Below are positions 23,869 through 32,280 of a stretch of DNA of 36,777 nucleotides, one piece after another; within the stretch, counting starts at the first letter, position 1, and every line of letters starts with the position of its first letter. Under the pieces are notes generated by a model. The model worked only from the letters and a program-made list of their open reading frames with translations, was not told where the DNA came from and ran no database searches. Source of the DNA: Alphaproteobacteria bacterium (GTDB lineage Bacteria; Pseudomonadota; Alphaproteobacteria; Micropepsales; Micropepsaceae); assembly GCA_018969785.1 (NCBI GenBank), contig JAGWXR010000009.1, forward strand, positions 1 through 36,777, written 5' to 3'. The position numbers and the translations under genes are program-made.

Positions 23869-24500
23869 CCCGGCAGCGCGAGGCAGGCTACACCCTGGCC
23901 GAACTGCTCGTCGTGCTCGCACTGCTCGGCATCATGGCGCTCGTCATGGCCGACGGGATGCGCTTCGGCGGTCGCGTGTGGGAAGCATCCGCGCGAAAGG
24001 CCGAGGCGATCGAGACAATGTCCGGCGGCCAGACCCTGCTGCGTACCGTCCTTGAGCGCGTGGTCCCGCGCGACCTGGATCCCGGTGTACCCGGCGACCC
24101 GGACCTGTTCCGTGCCTCGCCGACACGCATGAGCTTCCTCGCCCTCGCGCCATCCGCGATCGATGCAGGCGGCGTGAGCCGGTTTGAGCTTGATGTCAGG
24201 AACACCGCAGCGGGCCAGGAACTGGTTCTGTCGTGGACGCCGCTGGCCGGGAACCCCGCGCGCCAGCAGCGCATCGCCGTCTCGCGCGCGACCGCGATCA
24301 CCTTCGCCTATGCCCGCCGCGACCAGGACGGCTCCCTCGTCTGGCGCAACGACTGGTCCGACCAGTCAGGCGCACCAGACCTGGTCCTTGTCCGTGTCAG
24401 GGGACCGCAACCCTGGCCCGACCTTCTGGTCCGTCCGCGGATCTCGCGCGACCCGGCCTGCATCTACGATCCGGTCTCCTTCGGGTGCCGCCATGCGTGA
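23865..24500 (+). CDS. gspJ: Type II secretion minor pseudopilin GspJ
   Basis: A 211-residue prepilin with leader MTRQREAG and mature start YTLAELLVVLALLGIMALV, Glu at position 5. The length is right for GspJ. The C-terminal globular domain ends RISRDPACIYDPVSFGCRHA, where two cysteines could pair. GspJ joins GspI and GspK in the pseudopilus tip. It overlaps gspI by 4 bp and gspK by 8 bp (ATGCGTGA). Confidence 0.88.
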   Translation: MTRQREAGYTLAELLVVLALLGIMALVMADGMRFGGRVWEASARKAEAIETMSGGQTLLRTVLERVVPRDLDPGVPGDPDLFRASPTRMSFLALAPSAIDAGGVSRFELDVRNTAAGQELVLSWTPLAGNPARQQRIAVSRATAITFAYARRDQDGSLVWRNDWSDQSGAPDLVLVRVRGPQPWPDLLVRPRISRDPACIYDPVSFGCRHA

Positions 24501-25389
24501 AACTGCACCCACGGCCAGCACACGCGAAAGCGGCATGGCCCTCGTGGCGGTGCTGGGCTTCCTCGCGGCCCTGTCACTGCTGCTGATCGGCATCGTGCTC
24601 GCCTCGCGGGGCGCCGTCGACGCAACAAGCCGGCATCTTCTGCGCACCCAGGCCCAGCTGGCCATCGACAGTGCTCTCGACTTCGCCGCCAGCGCCATCG
24701 CCGGCGCGAAAGAAGATCCAGCGGCGCTTCTGGAAAAGGCCGAGGTGTTCGAGCTCGGCGGCTTTCGCGTGAAGGTTTCGGCGCGCCCCGAGCGCGGCAA
24801 GGTCGACCTGAACTTCGCCGATGCAAGCCTTCTCGCAAGCGTGTTCCGCGCCGGCGGCGCCACGCCCGACCAGGCGGATGCCATCGCTGCCTCTGTCGAG
24901 GACTGGCGTGACGGTGATGAGCTCGTCCGGCCCAACGGCGCCGAGCGCCGGCAATACGAAGCGGCCGGCCGTGCCTATGCGCCCGCCAACAGGTTCTTCC
25001 GCTCGGTCGCGCAGGCCCGCTTCGTGCTGGGCATGACAAGGGAGGTCTTCGATTGCGTCATGGGCGACCTCACGGTCCTGACCCAGGCACCAGGCCTCGA
25101 GGTCAGGCACGCATCCCCCGCGCTCCAGCGCGAGCTGGGTATCGACCCGCAGTCCCTGGAATCCCCCACCGCAACCTTGACCACCGCCGAACTCGTCACG
25201 CCGGGCGATGTCTATGAAATCACCGTCGAACTCGAGGACACCACACGGCGCATCCGTCGGGGCGAGCGCATCGCCGTGCGGATCACGGGCAACCCCGAGG
25301 ATCCCTACTGGATCATCGGCGTCGAGCCCTTGTTCCCGGCGCGGGAGGGCGCCGCCGCTTCCTGCCCGCGGCCCGGAAGGTCCAGCTGA
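24493..25389 (+). CDS. gspK: Type II secretion minor pseudopilin GspK
   Basis: A 298-residue protein, the longest pseudopilin, as expected for GspK. The leader ends at Gly14 and the mature start is MALVAVLGFLAALSLLLIG, without Glu at position 5, which is the usual exception for GspK. The domain shows KVDLNFADASLLASVF, EDWRDGDELVRPNGAE (calcium-binding-like acidic patch) and an SAM-like helical part (ARFVLGMTREVFD). I start at ATG 24493, since the frame opens far upstream but only this start gives the prepilin leader. Its stop overlaps gspO by one base (TGATG). Confidence 0.9.
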   Translation: MRETAPTASTRESGMALVAVLGFLAALSLLLIGIVLASRGAVDATSRHLLRTQAQLAIDSALDFAASAIAGAKEDPAALLEKAEVFELGGFRVKVSARPERGKVDLNFADASLLASVFRAGGATPDQADAIAASVEDWRDGDELVRPNGAERRQYEAAGRAYAPANRFFRSVAQARFVLGMTREVFDCVMGDLTVLTQAPGLEVRHASPALQRELGIDPQSLESPTATLTTAELVTPGDVYEITVELEDTTRRIRRGERIAVRITGNPEDPYWIIGVEPLFPAREGAAASCPRPGRSS

Positions 25390-26144
25390 TGGACACGCTG
25401 GCGCCCACCACCCTGTTTCTTATCCTTGCCGCACCCTTCGTCGGCAGCTTTCTCTGCGTGCTGGCGCTGCGCCTGCCGGCGGGACAGGATGTGGTGCGGG
25501 GACGCTCGCGCTGCCCCTCGTGCCACCAGGCCCTCGCCGTGCGCGACCTCGTGCCGGTCTTTTCCTGGCTCGTGGCGCGCGGTCGCTGCCGCTTCTGCGA
25601 CGCAAGGATCGATCCGATCTACCCCATCATGGAACTGGCAGCACTTGGCGTCGTGCTCTGGGCCATGCTGGTGGTGGATGAGGGCGTGCTGCTGGTCACC
25701 GTGCTCCTCGGTTGGGCCTTGCTCGCCCTTGCGGCGATGGACGTGCGCAGCCTGTTCCTTTCCGATGCCCTGACACTGCCCCTGATCCCGGCAGGCCTTG
25801 CGGCCTGCCTCTGGCTCGAGCCAGACGCAATCTGGGAACACGCACTCGCAAGCCTCGCTGCGGCAGGCATCCTTGCAGGCCTCGCACGCGCATACCGGCA
25901 TGCGCGGGGCAGGGACGGCCTCGGCTATGGCGACGTGAAGCTCTTTGCGGCCGCCGGCGCATGGACCGGCGCGATGGGCCTCGGGACAGTCCTCCTCTGG
26001 GCGGTCGTGGTAAATGTGCTGCTGCTCGTGGCCGAACGCCTCGCAGGCCAGCAGGTTTCCGCCGAAACAAGGGTGCCGATCGGCACAGGTCTTGCAGTGG
26101 GTCTGTGGTTGACATGGCTCTACGGACCGTTGTCGATACTCTGA
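25389..26144 (+). CDS. gspO: Prepilin peptidase / N-methyltransferase (GspO/PilD type)
   Basis: A 251-residue membrane enzyme that cleaves prepilin leaders at the Gly-aromatic bond and methylates the new N-terminus. An N-terminal segment with GSFLCVLALRLPAG is followed by two CxxC pairs (RCPSCHQAL and RCRFCDARID), the zinc site of bifunctional PilD. The two catalytic aspartates of aspartic prepilin peptidases appear in AAMDVRSLFLSD and GLGYGDVKLFAAAG. About seven further hydrophobic segments are visible. It processes the pseudopilins of this same cluster. ATG at 25389 overlaps gspK, and the next gene starts 22 bp on. Confidence 0.94.
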   Translation: MDTLAPTTLFLILAAPFVGSFLCVLALRLPAGQDVVRGRSRCPSCHQALAVRDLVPVFSWLVARGRCRFCDARIDPIYPIMELAALGVVLWAMLVVDEGVLLVTVLLGWALLALAAMDVRSLFLSDALTLPLIPAGLAACLWLEPDAIWEHALASLAAAGILAGLARAYRHARGRDGLGYGDVKLFAAAGAWTGAMGLGTVLLWAVVVNVLLLVAERLAGQQVSAETRVPIGTGLAVGLWLTWLYGPLSIL

Positions 26145-26166
26145 AACAGGATCGCGGACGCCACCG

Positions 26167-27891
26167 ATGAGCAGCGAAGCAACGGCAAGGACAGTACCAG
26201 CGCCCGGCCCAGGCGACCGGTTGCTTGCGCATCTGCTTGCTGCCGGCAAGCTGGACGAGGATGGAGCCGAGCGTGCCCGCCGCGCCGCCGCGCAGAGCAC
26301 GCTGAGCCTCTCGCGCATCCTGCTTGAGCTTGGCCTCGTGCCCGAGCGCGACCTGATCCTGGCCTTCGAGGCGGCATTGGGCATTCCGCAGGCCTCACCC
26401 GACGAGTGGCCTCTCGAGCCTGTGCTGCCCGACCAGGTGACCGAACGCTTCCTGCGCGACAACGCCGTTATCCTGCTTGCCGCCGATGCCGGCACCGTGA
26501 CCATCGCCACCACCGATCCGCTCAACGCCTTCGTGATCTCGGCCATTGGCCTGTCGACCGGTCGCAAGGTGCGGGTGAAGGCGGCCCCTGCATCCGATAT
26601 CGAGCAGGGCCTGCGCCGCCTGTACGAGTTTGACGAGCAGGGCGCGCTCGCAGCCGCGGCCACGCTCGGGGCAGGAGAGGGCACCGAGACCGATCTTGCA
26701 CGCCTGCGCGAAAGCGCGAGCGAAGCGCCCGTCATCCGCTTCGTGAACAGCCTCATCTCGCGCGCCGTCGAGGCCGGTGCCTCGGACATCCACATCGAGC
26801 CCTTCGAGCGCCGCCTGCGCATCCGCGTGCGCATCGATGGCGTACTGAAGGAAGAAGAACCCGCCGCGATTGAACTCGCACCTGCGATCATCTCGCGCCT
26901 CAAGATCATGAGCGGCCTCAACATCGCCGAGCGCCGCCTGCCGCAGGACGGCGCGGTGAAGATGCCGGTCCGCGGACGCGAGGTCGACTTCCGCATCGCG
27001 ACCGCACCCGTTGCCCACGGCGAATGCGCCGTGATCCGCATCCTCGACAAGTCCTCCGTGCCACTCGACCTGAAGACCCTCGGCTTTGACGCGGACGCGC
27101 ACGCGCGGATCGAAAGCCTGTTGCGCCGTCCCAACGGCATCATCCTCGTGACGGGTCCGACCGGAAGCGGCAAGACCACGACGCTCTATGCGGCGCTTTC
27201 GCGCCTGAATGCGGCTGAGCGCAAGATCCTCTCGGTCGAGGATCCCGTCGAGTACCGCATCCCGGGCGTGAACCAGATACAGGTCAAGCCCGAGATCGGC
27301 CTGACCTTCGCCCATGTCCTGCGCTCCGTGCTCCGGCACGATCCGGACGTGATCCTCGTCGGCGAGATACGCGATGCCGAAACAGCGCGCATTGCCGTGC
27401 AGGCTGCGCTGACCGGCCACACGGTCCTGTCGACCGTCCACACCAACAGCGCCGCCGCCGCCCTCACGCGCCTGACGGACATGGGCGTGGAGGAGTACTT
27501 GCTGACCTCGACCATCTCGGGAATCGTTTCGCAGCGTCTCGTGCGCACGCTCTGCCGCGCCTGCAGGGCGCCCGTGCCCCTGCGGGCAGAGTGGCGTGAC
27601 GAGTTCGCGGCCGCAGGCCTTCCAACGACAGCCGGTACCACCCTCTTCGCGGCGACCGGTTGCCCGGCCTGTAGTGGCACCGGCTACCGTGGTCGCACGG
27701 TCATTGCAGAAATCCTCGTGCCGGGCGAAGATGTGCGCCGTCTCGTCCTCGGGAAGGCGGGGGCTTCCGCCATCCAGGCCGCGGCGGTTGCGCACGGCAT
27801 GGAAACGCTGCGCCGCAATGGCCTGCGAAAGGTCCTTGAGGGCGAAACGACGATCGAGGAAGTCTCGCGCGTCGCGCAGCAGGAGGAATGA
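26167..27891 (+). CDS. gspE: Type II secretion ATPase GspE
   Basis: A 574-residue hexameric ATPase that powers pseudopilus growth from the cytoplasm. The N-terminal domain (about 20–150) is the GspL/GspF-binding part. Walker A GPTGSGKTT lies at 330–338, the Asp box is EDPVEYRIPGVNQIQ near 358, and Walker B is DVILVGEIRDAET near 395. The His box is LTGHTVLSTVHTN near 417. A four-cysteine zinc module (CRACRAP and CPACSGTGYRGR) lies near 465–520. All motifs are intact. ATG at 26167 is the start. GspL, its membrane partner, is not encoded in this window. Confidence 0.96.
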   Translation: MSSEATARTVPAPGPGDRLLAHLLAAGKLDEDGAERARRAAAQSTLSLSRILLELGLVPERDLILAFEAALGIPQASPDEWPLEPVLPDQVTERFLRDNAVILLAADAGTVTIATTDPLNAFVISAIGLSTGRKVRVKAAPASDIEQGLRRLYEFDEQGALAAAATLGAGEGTETDLARLRESASEAPVIRFVNSLISRAVEAGASDIHIEPFERRLRIRVRIDGVLKEEEPAAIELAPAIISRLKIMSGLNIAERRLPQDGAVKMPVRGREVDFRIATAPVAHGECAVIRILDKSSVPLDLKTLGFDADAHARIESLLRRPNGIILVTGPTGSGKTTTLYAALSRLNAAERKILSVEDPVEYRIPGVNQIQVKPEIGLTFAHVLRSVLRHDPDVILVGEIRDAETARIAVQAALTGHTVLSTVHTNSAAAALTRLTDMGVEEYLLTSTISGIVSQRLVRTLCRACRAPVPLRAEWRDEFAAAGLPTTAGTTLFAATGCPACSGTGYRGRTVIAEILVPGEDVRRLVLGKAGASAIQAAAVAHGMETLRRNGLRKVLEGETTIEEVSRVAQQEE

Positions 27892-27898
27892 ACACGAC

Positions 27899-28342
27899 AT
27901 GGCCCAGAAGCGATCCGTTGTCCCGCCACCCGGCCTCGCGCAGGCAGGCTACTCGCTGCTTGAACTGCTCGTCGTGCTCGCGATCCTCGCCCTCGTGATC
28001 GCAATCGCGGCGCCGCGCGTGATCGGCTATCTGTCGACATCGAAGGTCAAGGTCGCCCAGATCCAGATTCAGAACATCGTCACCGCGCTCGACATGTATC
28101 GCATGGACAACGCTGCCTATCCGACCGAGCAGCAGGGGTTGAAGGCGCTGGTCGAGCGGCCCGAGGGCGCGCAATCCTGGAACGGTCCGTATCTGACCCG
28201 CGGCGACGGCATCGTCGATCCATGGGGGCGGCCCTATGTATACCGCACGCCGGGCCTGCACGGCGAAGTCGATGTCAGCTCGCTGGGCGCCGACGGCAAG
28301 GACGGCGGCGAGGGCGAGGACAGGGACGTCGGCTCCTGGTAG
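27899..28342 (+). CDS. gspG: Type II secretion major pseudopilin GspG
   Basis: A 147-residue major pseudopilin. The leader ends at Gly17; the mature start is YSLLELLVVLAILALVIAI with Glu at position 5. The domain shows the GspG signatures LDMYRMDNAAYPTEQQGLKAL, GPYLTRGDGIVDPWGRPYVY, and the calcium-binding C-terminus GADGKDGGEGEDRDVGSW. I start at ATG 27899, with AGGAGG about 12 nt before it inside the end of gspE; the frame is open further upstream without sense. It ends the operon, and the convergent ccmI stop codon is 3 bp away. Confidence 0.95.
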   Translation: MAQKRSVVPPPGLAQAGYSLLELLVVLAILALVIAIAAPRVIGYLSTSKVKVAQIQIQNIVTALDMYRMDNAAYPTEQQGLKALVERPEGAQSWNGPYLTRGDGIVDPWGRPYVYRTPGLHGEVDVSSLGADGKDGGEGEDRDVGSW

Positions 28343-28345
28343 GTC

Positions 28346-29200
28346 TCAGGGCACCGTTTTCGGATCAATCTTCAGCTTCAGCGCCAGATCCCGGGCCTGC
28401 TTGCGTATCTGCGGCAGCCACTCGGCGTCCTTCGGGCTATCCTTGATGAGCTCGACCCACATGTCGAGTGCAGCCTTTGGTTCGCCCGTTTGCGAAAGGC
28501 GCAGGCCCTTGTAGTAGAGGGCCCGTGGATCCTGCGCATTCATGGCGAGCACGCGATTGAACGCATCAAGCGCCTCGTCGCCAACCTTTCCCGAGGCGGC
28601 CTCCACCAGCGTCTCGCCGTAAAGTGCAAGCAGTTGCATGTCCTTTGGTGCAAGCCCGACGGCACGCTTCAGCGCAGCAATGGCCTTGTCGGGCTTGCCG
28701 GCACGCATCTGCGCCCAACCCATCGCCTTGAGCGCCTCGACATCATCCGGATTGGCTTCGAGGTGGCTCTCGAGCTTCGCCAGCATCCCATCGAACTCGG
28801 AGACGACAGCCTTCGAGAGCGCCTCCTGTTCGACCTTCTGGCTGTAGGGGCGCCCCGGCAGTGAAGGGCTTCCCAGGTCCAGATAGAGCCCGATCGACAG
28901 GGCAAGGCACACAAGCGCGCCGGTGACCGTGAAGGCAAGCGGCAGTCGCCCCTCATGGGCGGCATCGCTGGCCTTCTGCGTCCCGAGGATCCGCCGCTTG
29001 ATCTCGATGCGTGCCGCGTCAGCCTCGGCTTCCGAGATGATCCCCCGCGCGAGATCCGCGTCCACCTCGGCCAGCTGGCTGCGATAGACCGACAGGCTCG
29101 TCTGCGCCTCTGGCGCTTGGCCCTGGGCTGACAGGAGGGGCCACATGACATACATGATCGCAAGCACCGACAGGATCGCGATTGCACCCCAGAGGATCAT
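28346..29200 (-). CDS. ccmI: Cytochrome c biogenesis protein CcmI
   Basis: A 284-residue membrane protein. Two membrane segments (ILWGAIAILSVLAIMYVMWPLL at the start and LPLAFTVTGALVCLALSIGLYLDL near 98) flank a cytoplasmic loop (SVYRSQLAEVDADLARGIISEAEADAARIEIKRRIL, the typical CcmI signature). The C-terminal periplasmic part has TPR units (DVEALKAMGWAQMRAGKPDKAIAALKRAVGL). CcmI presents apocytochrome c to the CcmF/CcmH heme ligation complex. ATG at 29200 overlaps the ccmH stop by 4 bp. It is the last gene of the ccm run. Confidence 0.92.
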   Translation of the reverse strand: MILWGAIAILSVLAIMYVMWPLLSAQGQAPEAQTSLSVYRSQLAEVDADLARGIISEAEADAARIEIKRRILGTQKASDAAHEGRLPLAFTVTGALVCLALSIGLYLDLGSPSLPGRPYSQKVEQEALSKAVVSEFDGMLAKLESHLEANPDDVEALKAMGWAQMRAGKPDKAIAALKRAVGLAPKDMQLLALYGETLVEAASGKVGDEALDAFNRVLAMNAQDPRALYYKGLRLSQTGEPKAALDMWVELIKDSPKDAEWLPQIRKQARDLALKLKIDPKTVP

Positions 29201-29679
29201 CGGCTGTCATCCTTCAGGATGGCTTCGAGGCGCTGCTCTTCGTCGGGCGACAGCTTTCCGGCCGCCGCCTCGCCGGCAACGCGCGCCCGGCGCAGGTAGA
29301 CGGCTGCGATGCCAAGCGCAATCGCCAGCAGGGCAAACGGTCCGATCCAGATCAGGGCCGTGTCGACGCCCAGCGGCGGGCGCAGGAGGACGTACTGGCC
29401 GTAACGCGCCACGACGAACGCGCGCACCTGTTCATCGGTCTCGCCGGCCATGATCCGCTCGCGGACGATGAGCCGGATATCCTTGGCAAGCGGCGCGTCG
29501 GAATCGTCGACGGACTGGTTCTGGCAGACGACGCAGCGCAGCTCCTTGGTGATCCCGCGGGCGCGCTTTTCCTTTGCAGGATCCGGCAGGATCTCGTCCG
29601 GTTCCATCGCCGCAAGGGCCAGCGTGACCGAGAGCCCGCAGGCAACGAGCCAGGATAGCGCCTTCAGCAAAAGCCTCAT
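29197..29679 (-). CDS. ccmH: Cytochrome c biogenesis thiol reductase CcmH (CycL)
   Basis: A 160-residue exported protein anchored by a C-terminal membrane helix (LIWIGPFALLAIALGIAAVYL). The signal peptide is LSWLVACGLSVTLALAA. The redox motif LRCVVCQNQS holds Cys49 and Cys52. Further landmarks are DIRLIVRERIMAGETDEQV and ARYGQYVLLRPP. It reduces or resolves the CXXCH disulfide of apocytochrome before heme attachment. ATG at 29679 overlaps ccmG by 4 bp; an open frame extends to 29727 without use. The short form (no fused CcmI half) matches the separate ccmI gene that follows. Confidence 0.95.
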   Translation of the reverse strand: MRLLLKALSWLVACGLSVTLALAAMEPDEILPDPAKEKRARGITKELRCVVCQNQSVDDSDAPLAKDIRLIVRERIMAGETDEQVRAFVVARYGQYVLLRPPLGVDTALIWIGPFALLAIALGIAAVYLRRARVAGEAAAGKLSPDEEQRLEAILKDDSR

Positions 29680-30212
29680 GGTTCGGCCTCCAGCGTCCTC
29701 ACAAGCGGCTTGAGCGTGTTTTCCCACGCATAATCGTCGATGGGCCCCACGAACTTGTAGCGGATCTTGCCCTTGCGATCGATCACGAAGGTCTCGGGTG
29801 CGCCCGTGACGCCAAGGTCGATCGCCGTGCGCCCCTTCGCATCGTCGCCGATCAGCGTATACGGGTCACCAAGTTCGGCGATCCATGCCTTCAGTTCCTC
29901 CGGCTTGTCCTTCCAGGCCAGGCCATGAATCGGAACGGCCTTTTCCGTGGCAAGCCGCAGCAGCACCGGATGCTCGACGCGGCAGGCGATGCACCATGAC
30001 GCAAAGATGTTCAGAAGCGAGACCTTGCCCTTGAATTGCGCATTGTCGAAGCGGATATCGGGCCTGTCTGGGACAGGCAGGTCTATGGCAGGTAATGGCT
30101 TGTCGATCAGGACAGAGCGGATCTCGGACGGGTTGCGGGTCAGGCCAATGGCGAAATAGCCGACAAGGCCGAGGAAGATCGCCAGCGGCAGGAACAGCAA
30201 TGCCCGCTTCAT
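29676..30212 (-). CDS. ccmG: Thiol:disulfide interchange protein CcmG/DsbE
   Basis: A 178-residue membrane-anchored thioredoxin-fold protein. The anchor is ALLFLPLAIFLGLVGYFAIGL. The active site is ASWCIACRVEHP, with Cys74 and Cys77, instead of the more usual WCxxC forms such as WCPTC. The cis-proline loop reads VTGAPETFVIDRKGKIRYKFVG, as in CcmG, including the acidic GAPE. It keeps apocytochrome c thiols reduced. ATG at 30212 overlaps ccmF by 4 bp. It belongs to the ccmF-G-H-I transcript. Confidence 0.95.
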   Translation of the reverse strand: MKRALLFLPLAIFLGLVGYFAIGLTRNPSEIRSVLIDKPLPAIDLPVPDRPDIRFDNAQFKGKVSLLNIFASWCIACRVEHPVLLRLATEKAVPIHGLAWKDKPEELKAWIAELGDPYTLIGDDAKGRTAIDLGVTGAPETFVIDRKGKIRYKFVGPIDDYAWENTLKPLVRTLEAEP

Positions 30213-32185
30213 GCTGGCCTCGCCGCCGTTTGCGCGCGGCTGGCGCGGATCGGTGCGCCGACCCGCAGCCGCCGGTCGCTCAGCGAGAGTGTCCCGCCCA
30301 GCACCATGATCAGGCATCCGCCCCAGATCCACATGATGAGCGGATGATTGTAGGCGCGCACCGCCCAAGAGCCGTCCTCGTAGGGGCGCCCAAGAGACAC
30401 ATACAGCGTTCCGATGAGGCCGGGCCTGATGCCTGCCTCGGTCGTTTCACTGCCAGGGTTGGGATAGGTGCGCTTCTCCGACAGGATCCTGTCCACCAGC
30501 ACGCCGTCGCGGCGAAGCTCGAAGCGCGCCGCCTTGGACGTGTAGTTTGGACCCTGCTCGTCGTCGACGGACAGGAGCTTCAACTCGTAGCCCGCAATCT
30601 CGAGGCTCTGGCCGGGTTTGAGCTTTGCCACCGTCTCGGCACTGTTGTGGGCAGACACCGCAATGCCAATCGCCGTGATGGCGATGCCGGCATGGGCGAC
30701 CGATGTTCCCCATGTGGCACGCGGCAGGTTTGACAGGCGCGCCCACAGGCCCTCGGCTGAACGGCCCGGAGCCAGCGCCTTCTCGAGGATTGTTGTCATC
30801 GACCCGACCAGCAGCCAGGCCGAAATCACGAGGGCCAGTGCCGACCAGGGCTCCTGCTGCATGACGATGGCCGACGCACCTGCGCCTGCCGCGGCAACGC
30901 CTGCAGCCCGCAGCCTGTACAGCGCAGCCCTGAGATTGCCGCGCTTCCAGGCCAGGATCGGCCCCAGCGCCATGAATACCATCAGCCCCAGCATCATCGG
31001 CACGAAGAAGAAGTTGAACACCGGAGCACCGGCCGAGACATCCGTGCCGAAGGTCTCGCGTGCGATGAGCGAGATGAACGTGCCCAGGAAAACTCCGCCC
31101 GTGATCGACACAAGGAACACATTGTTCAGCACGAGGCTGGCCTCGCGGCTGACAGGCGAGAACAGGTTGGCCATCTTCAGGTCAGACGCGCGAAGCGCAT
31201 AGAGCGTCAGGGCGCCACCCGTCGTGGCGATCAGGATGCCGAGGATGAACACGCCGCGTTCCGGGTCGACGGCGAAGGAATGGACGCTTGTCACCACGCC
31301 CGACCGCACGAGGAACGTGCCGATGAGACTGAGCGAGAACGTCAGGATGGCAAGCAGGATCGTCCACCGCTTGAGCGCGTCCCGCTTCTCGACCACGATC
31401 GCCGAATGGATCAGGGCCGTGCCCGCAAGCCATGGCATGAGCGAAACGTTCTCGACCGGATCCCAGAACCACCAGCCGCCCCACCCGAGTTCGTAATAGG
31501 CCCACGCCGAACCCAGCATGATCCCCATCGTCAGGAAGCACCAGGCTGCGAGTGTCCACGGCCTGACCCATCGCGCCCACGCGGGTTCCACCTTGCCTTC
31601 GATAAGCGCGGCGATGGCAAACGAGAACGCGATGGAGAAGCCGACATACCCCATGTAGAGGAACGGCGGGTGCGTCGCGAGGCCGGGATCCTGCAGCAGC
31701 GGATTGAGGCCGCTTCCATTAACCGGCGAAGGATCCAGTCTCTCGAACGGGTTCGACGTGAACAGGATGAAAGCGATGAACATCGCCCCGATCAGGCCCT
31801 GGACGGCGAGCGTGCGCGCAAGCAGGCTTGGCGGCAGATTGCGCCCGAAGATCGCAACTGCACCCCCGAACACGCCGAGGATCAGCACCCACAGCAGCAT
31901 CGAGCCTTCATGGTTCCCCCAAACGCCGGAGAGCTTGTAGATCATCGGCTTGTCCGAATGCGAATTGTTTGCAACCAGCGAGACTGAGAAGTCCGACACC
32001 GCAAACACGAGCGCGAGGCAACCAAAGGCGGCCAGCAGAAAGACAAGTTGGGCGATCGCCGCCGTCCGCCCGACGCCCATCAGTGCAAGGCTTCGCTGCG
32101 ACGCGCCGACATGTGGCACCGTCGACTGGACGAGGGACAGCACGAAAGCGAGGATGAGGCAGAAATGTCCGATCTCGGCAATCAT
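30209..32185 (-). CDS. ccmF: Cytochrome c heme lyase subunit CcmF
   Basis: A 658-residue membrane protein with about 15 hydrophobic segments. It opens IAEIGHFCLILAFVLSLVQS. WGNHEGSMLLWVLIL is the conserved early loop. The heme-handling tryptophan-rich loop reads ELGWGGWWFWDPVENVSLMPW, and a large periplasmic domain with the second heme-ligand histidines follows (AGIAITAIGIAVS region onward). CcmF attaches heme to apocytochrome c with CcmH and CcmI. It is the first gene of the ccm run. The usual partner ccmE, the heme chaperone, is not next to it, since rlmE lies upstream on the same strand about 95 bp away. Confidence 0.96.
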   Translation of the reverse strand: MIAEIGHFCLILAFVLSLVQSTVPHVGASQRSLALMGVGRTAAIAQLVFLLAAFGCLALVFAVSDFSVSLVANNSHSDKPMIYKLSGVWGNHEGSMLLWVLILGVFGGAVAIFGRNLPPSLLARTLAVQGLIGAMFIAFILFTSNPFERLDPSPVNGSGLNPLLQDPGLATHPPFLYMGYVGFSIAFSFAIAALIEGKVEPAWARWVRPWTLAAWCFLTMGIMLGSAWAYYELGWGGWWFWDPVENVSLMPWLAGTALIHSAIVVEKRDALKRWTILLAILTFSLSLIGTFLVRSGVVTSVHSFAVDPERGVFILGILIATTGGALTLYALRASDLKMANLFSPVSREASLVLNNVFLVSITGGVFLGTFISLIARETFGTDVSAGAPVFNFFFVPMMLGLMVFMALGPILAWKRGNLRAALYRLRAAGVAAAGAGASAIVMQQEPWSALALVISAWLLVGSMTTILEKALAPGRSAEGLWARLSNLPRATWGTSVAHAGIAITAIGIAVSAHNSAETVAKLKPGQSLEIAGYELKLLSVDDEQGPNYTSKAARFELRRDGVLVDRILSEKRTYPNPGSETTEAGIRPGLIGTLYVSLGRPYEDGSWAVRAYNHPLIMWIWGGCLIMVLGGTLSLSDRRLRVGAPIRASRAQTAARPA

Positions 32186-32280
32186 GGGGCGGACCTCGTT
32201 GCGGCTGCGCGCAGGACCTGATTCATGGAGGCATCTTGTAGCCCGGCCCGGGCAGCGCGACCATGCTGCGTGGTGACGCT

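Noticed and set aside
24184-24492. Upstream in-frame extension of gspK from ATG 24184
   Set aside because: It runs inside gspJ in another frame and would hide the prepilin leader. ATG 24493 gives the correct leader and an 8-bp overlap.
25305-27900. Two long open frames on the minus strand opposite gspO and gspE
   Set aside because: GspE and GspO motifs are complete on the plus strand, and the operon is collinear. The minus frames are shadows of high third-position GC.
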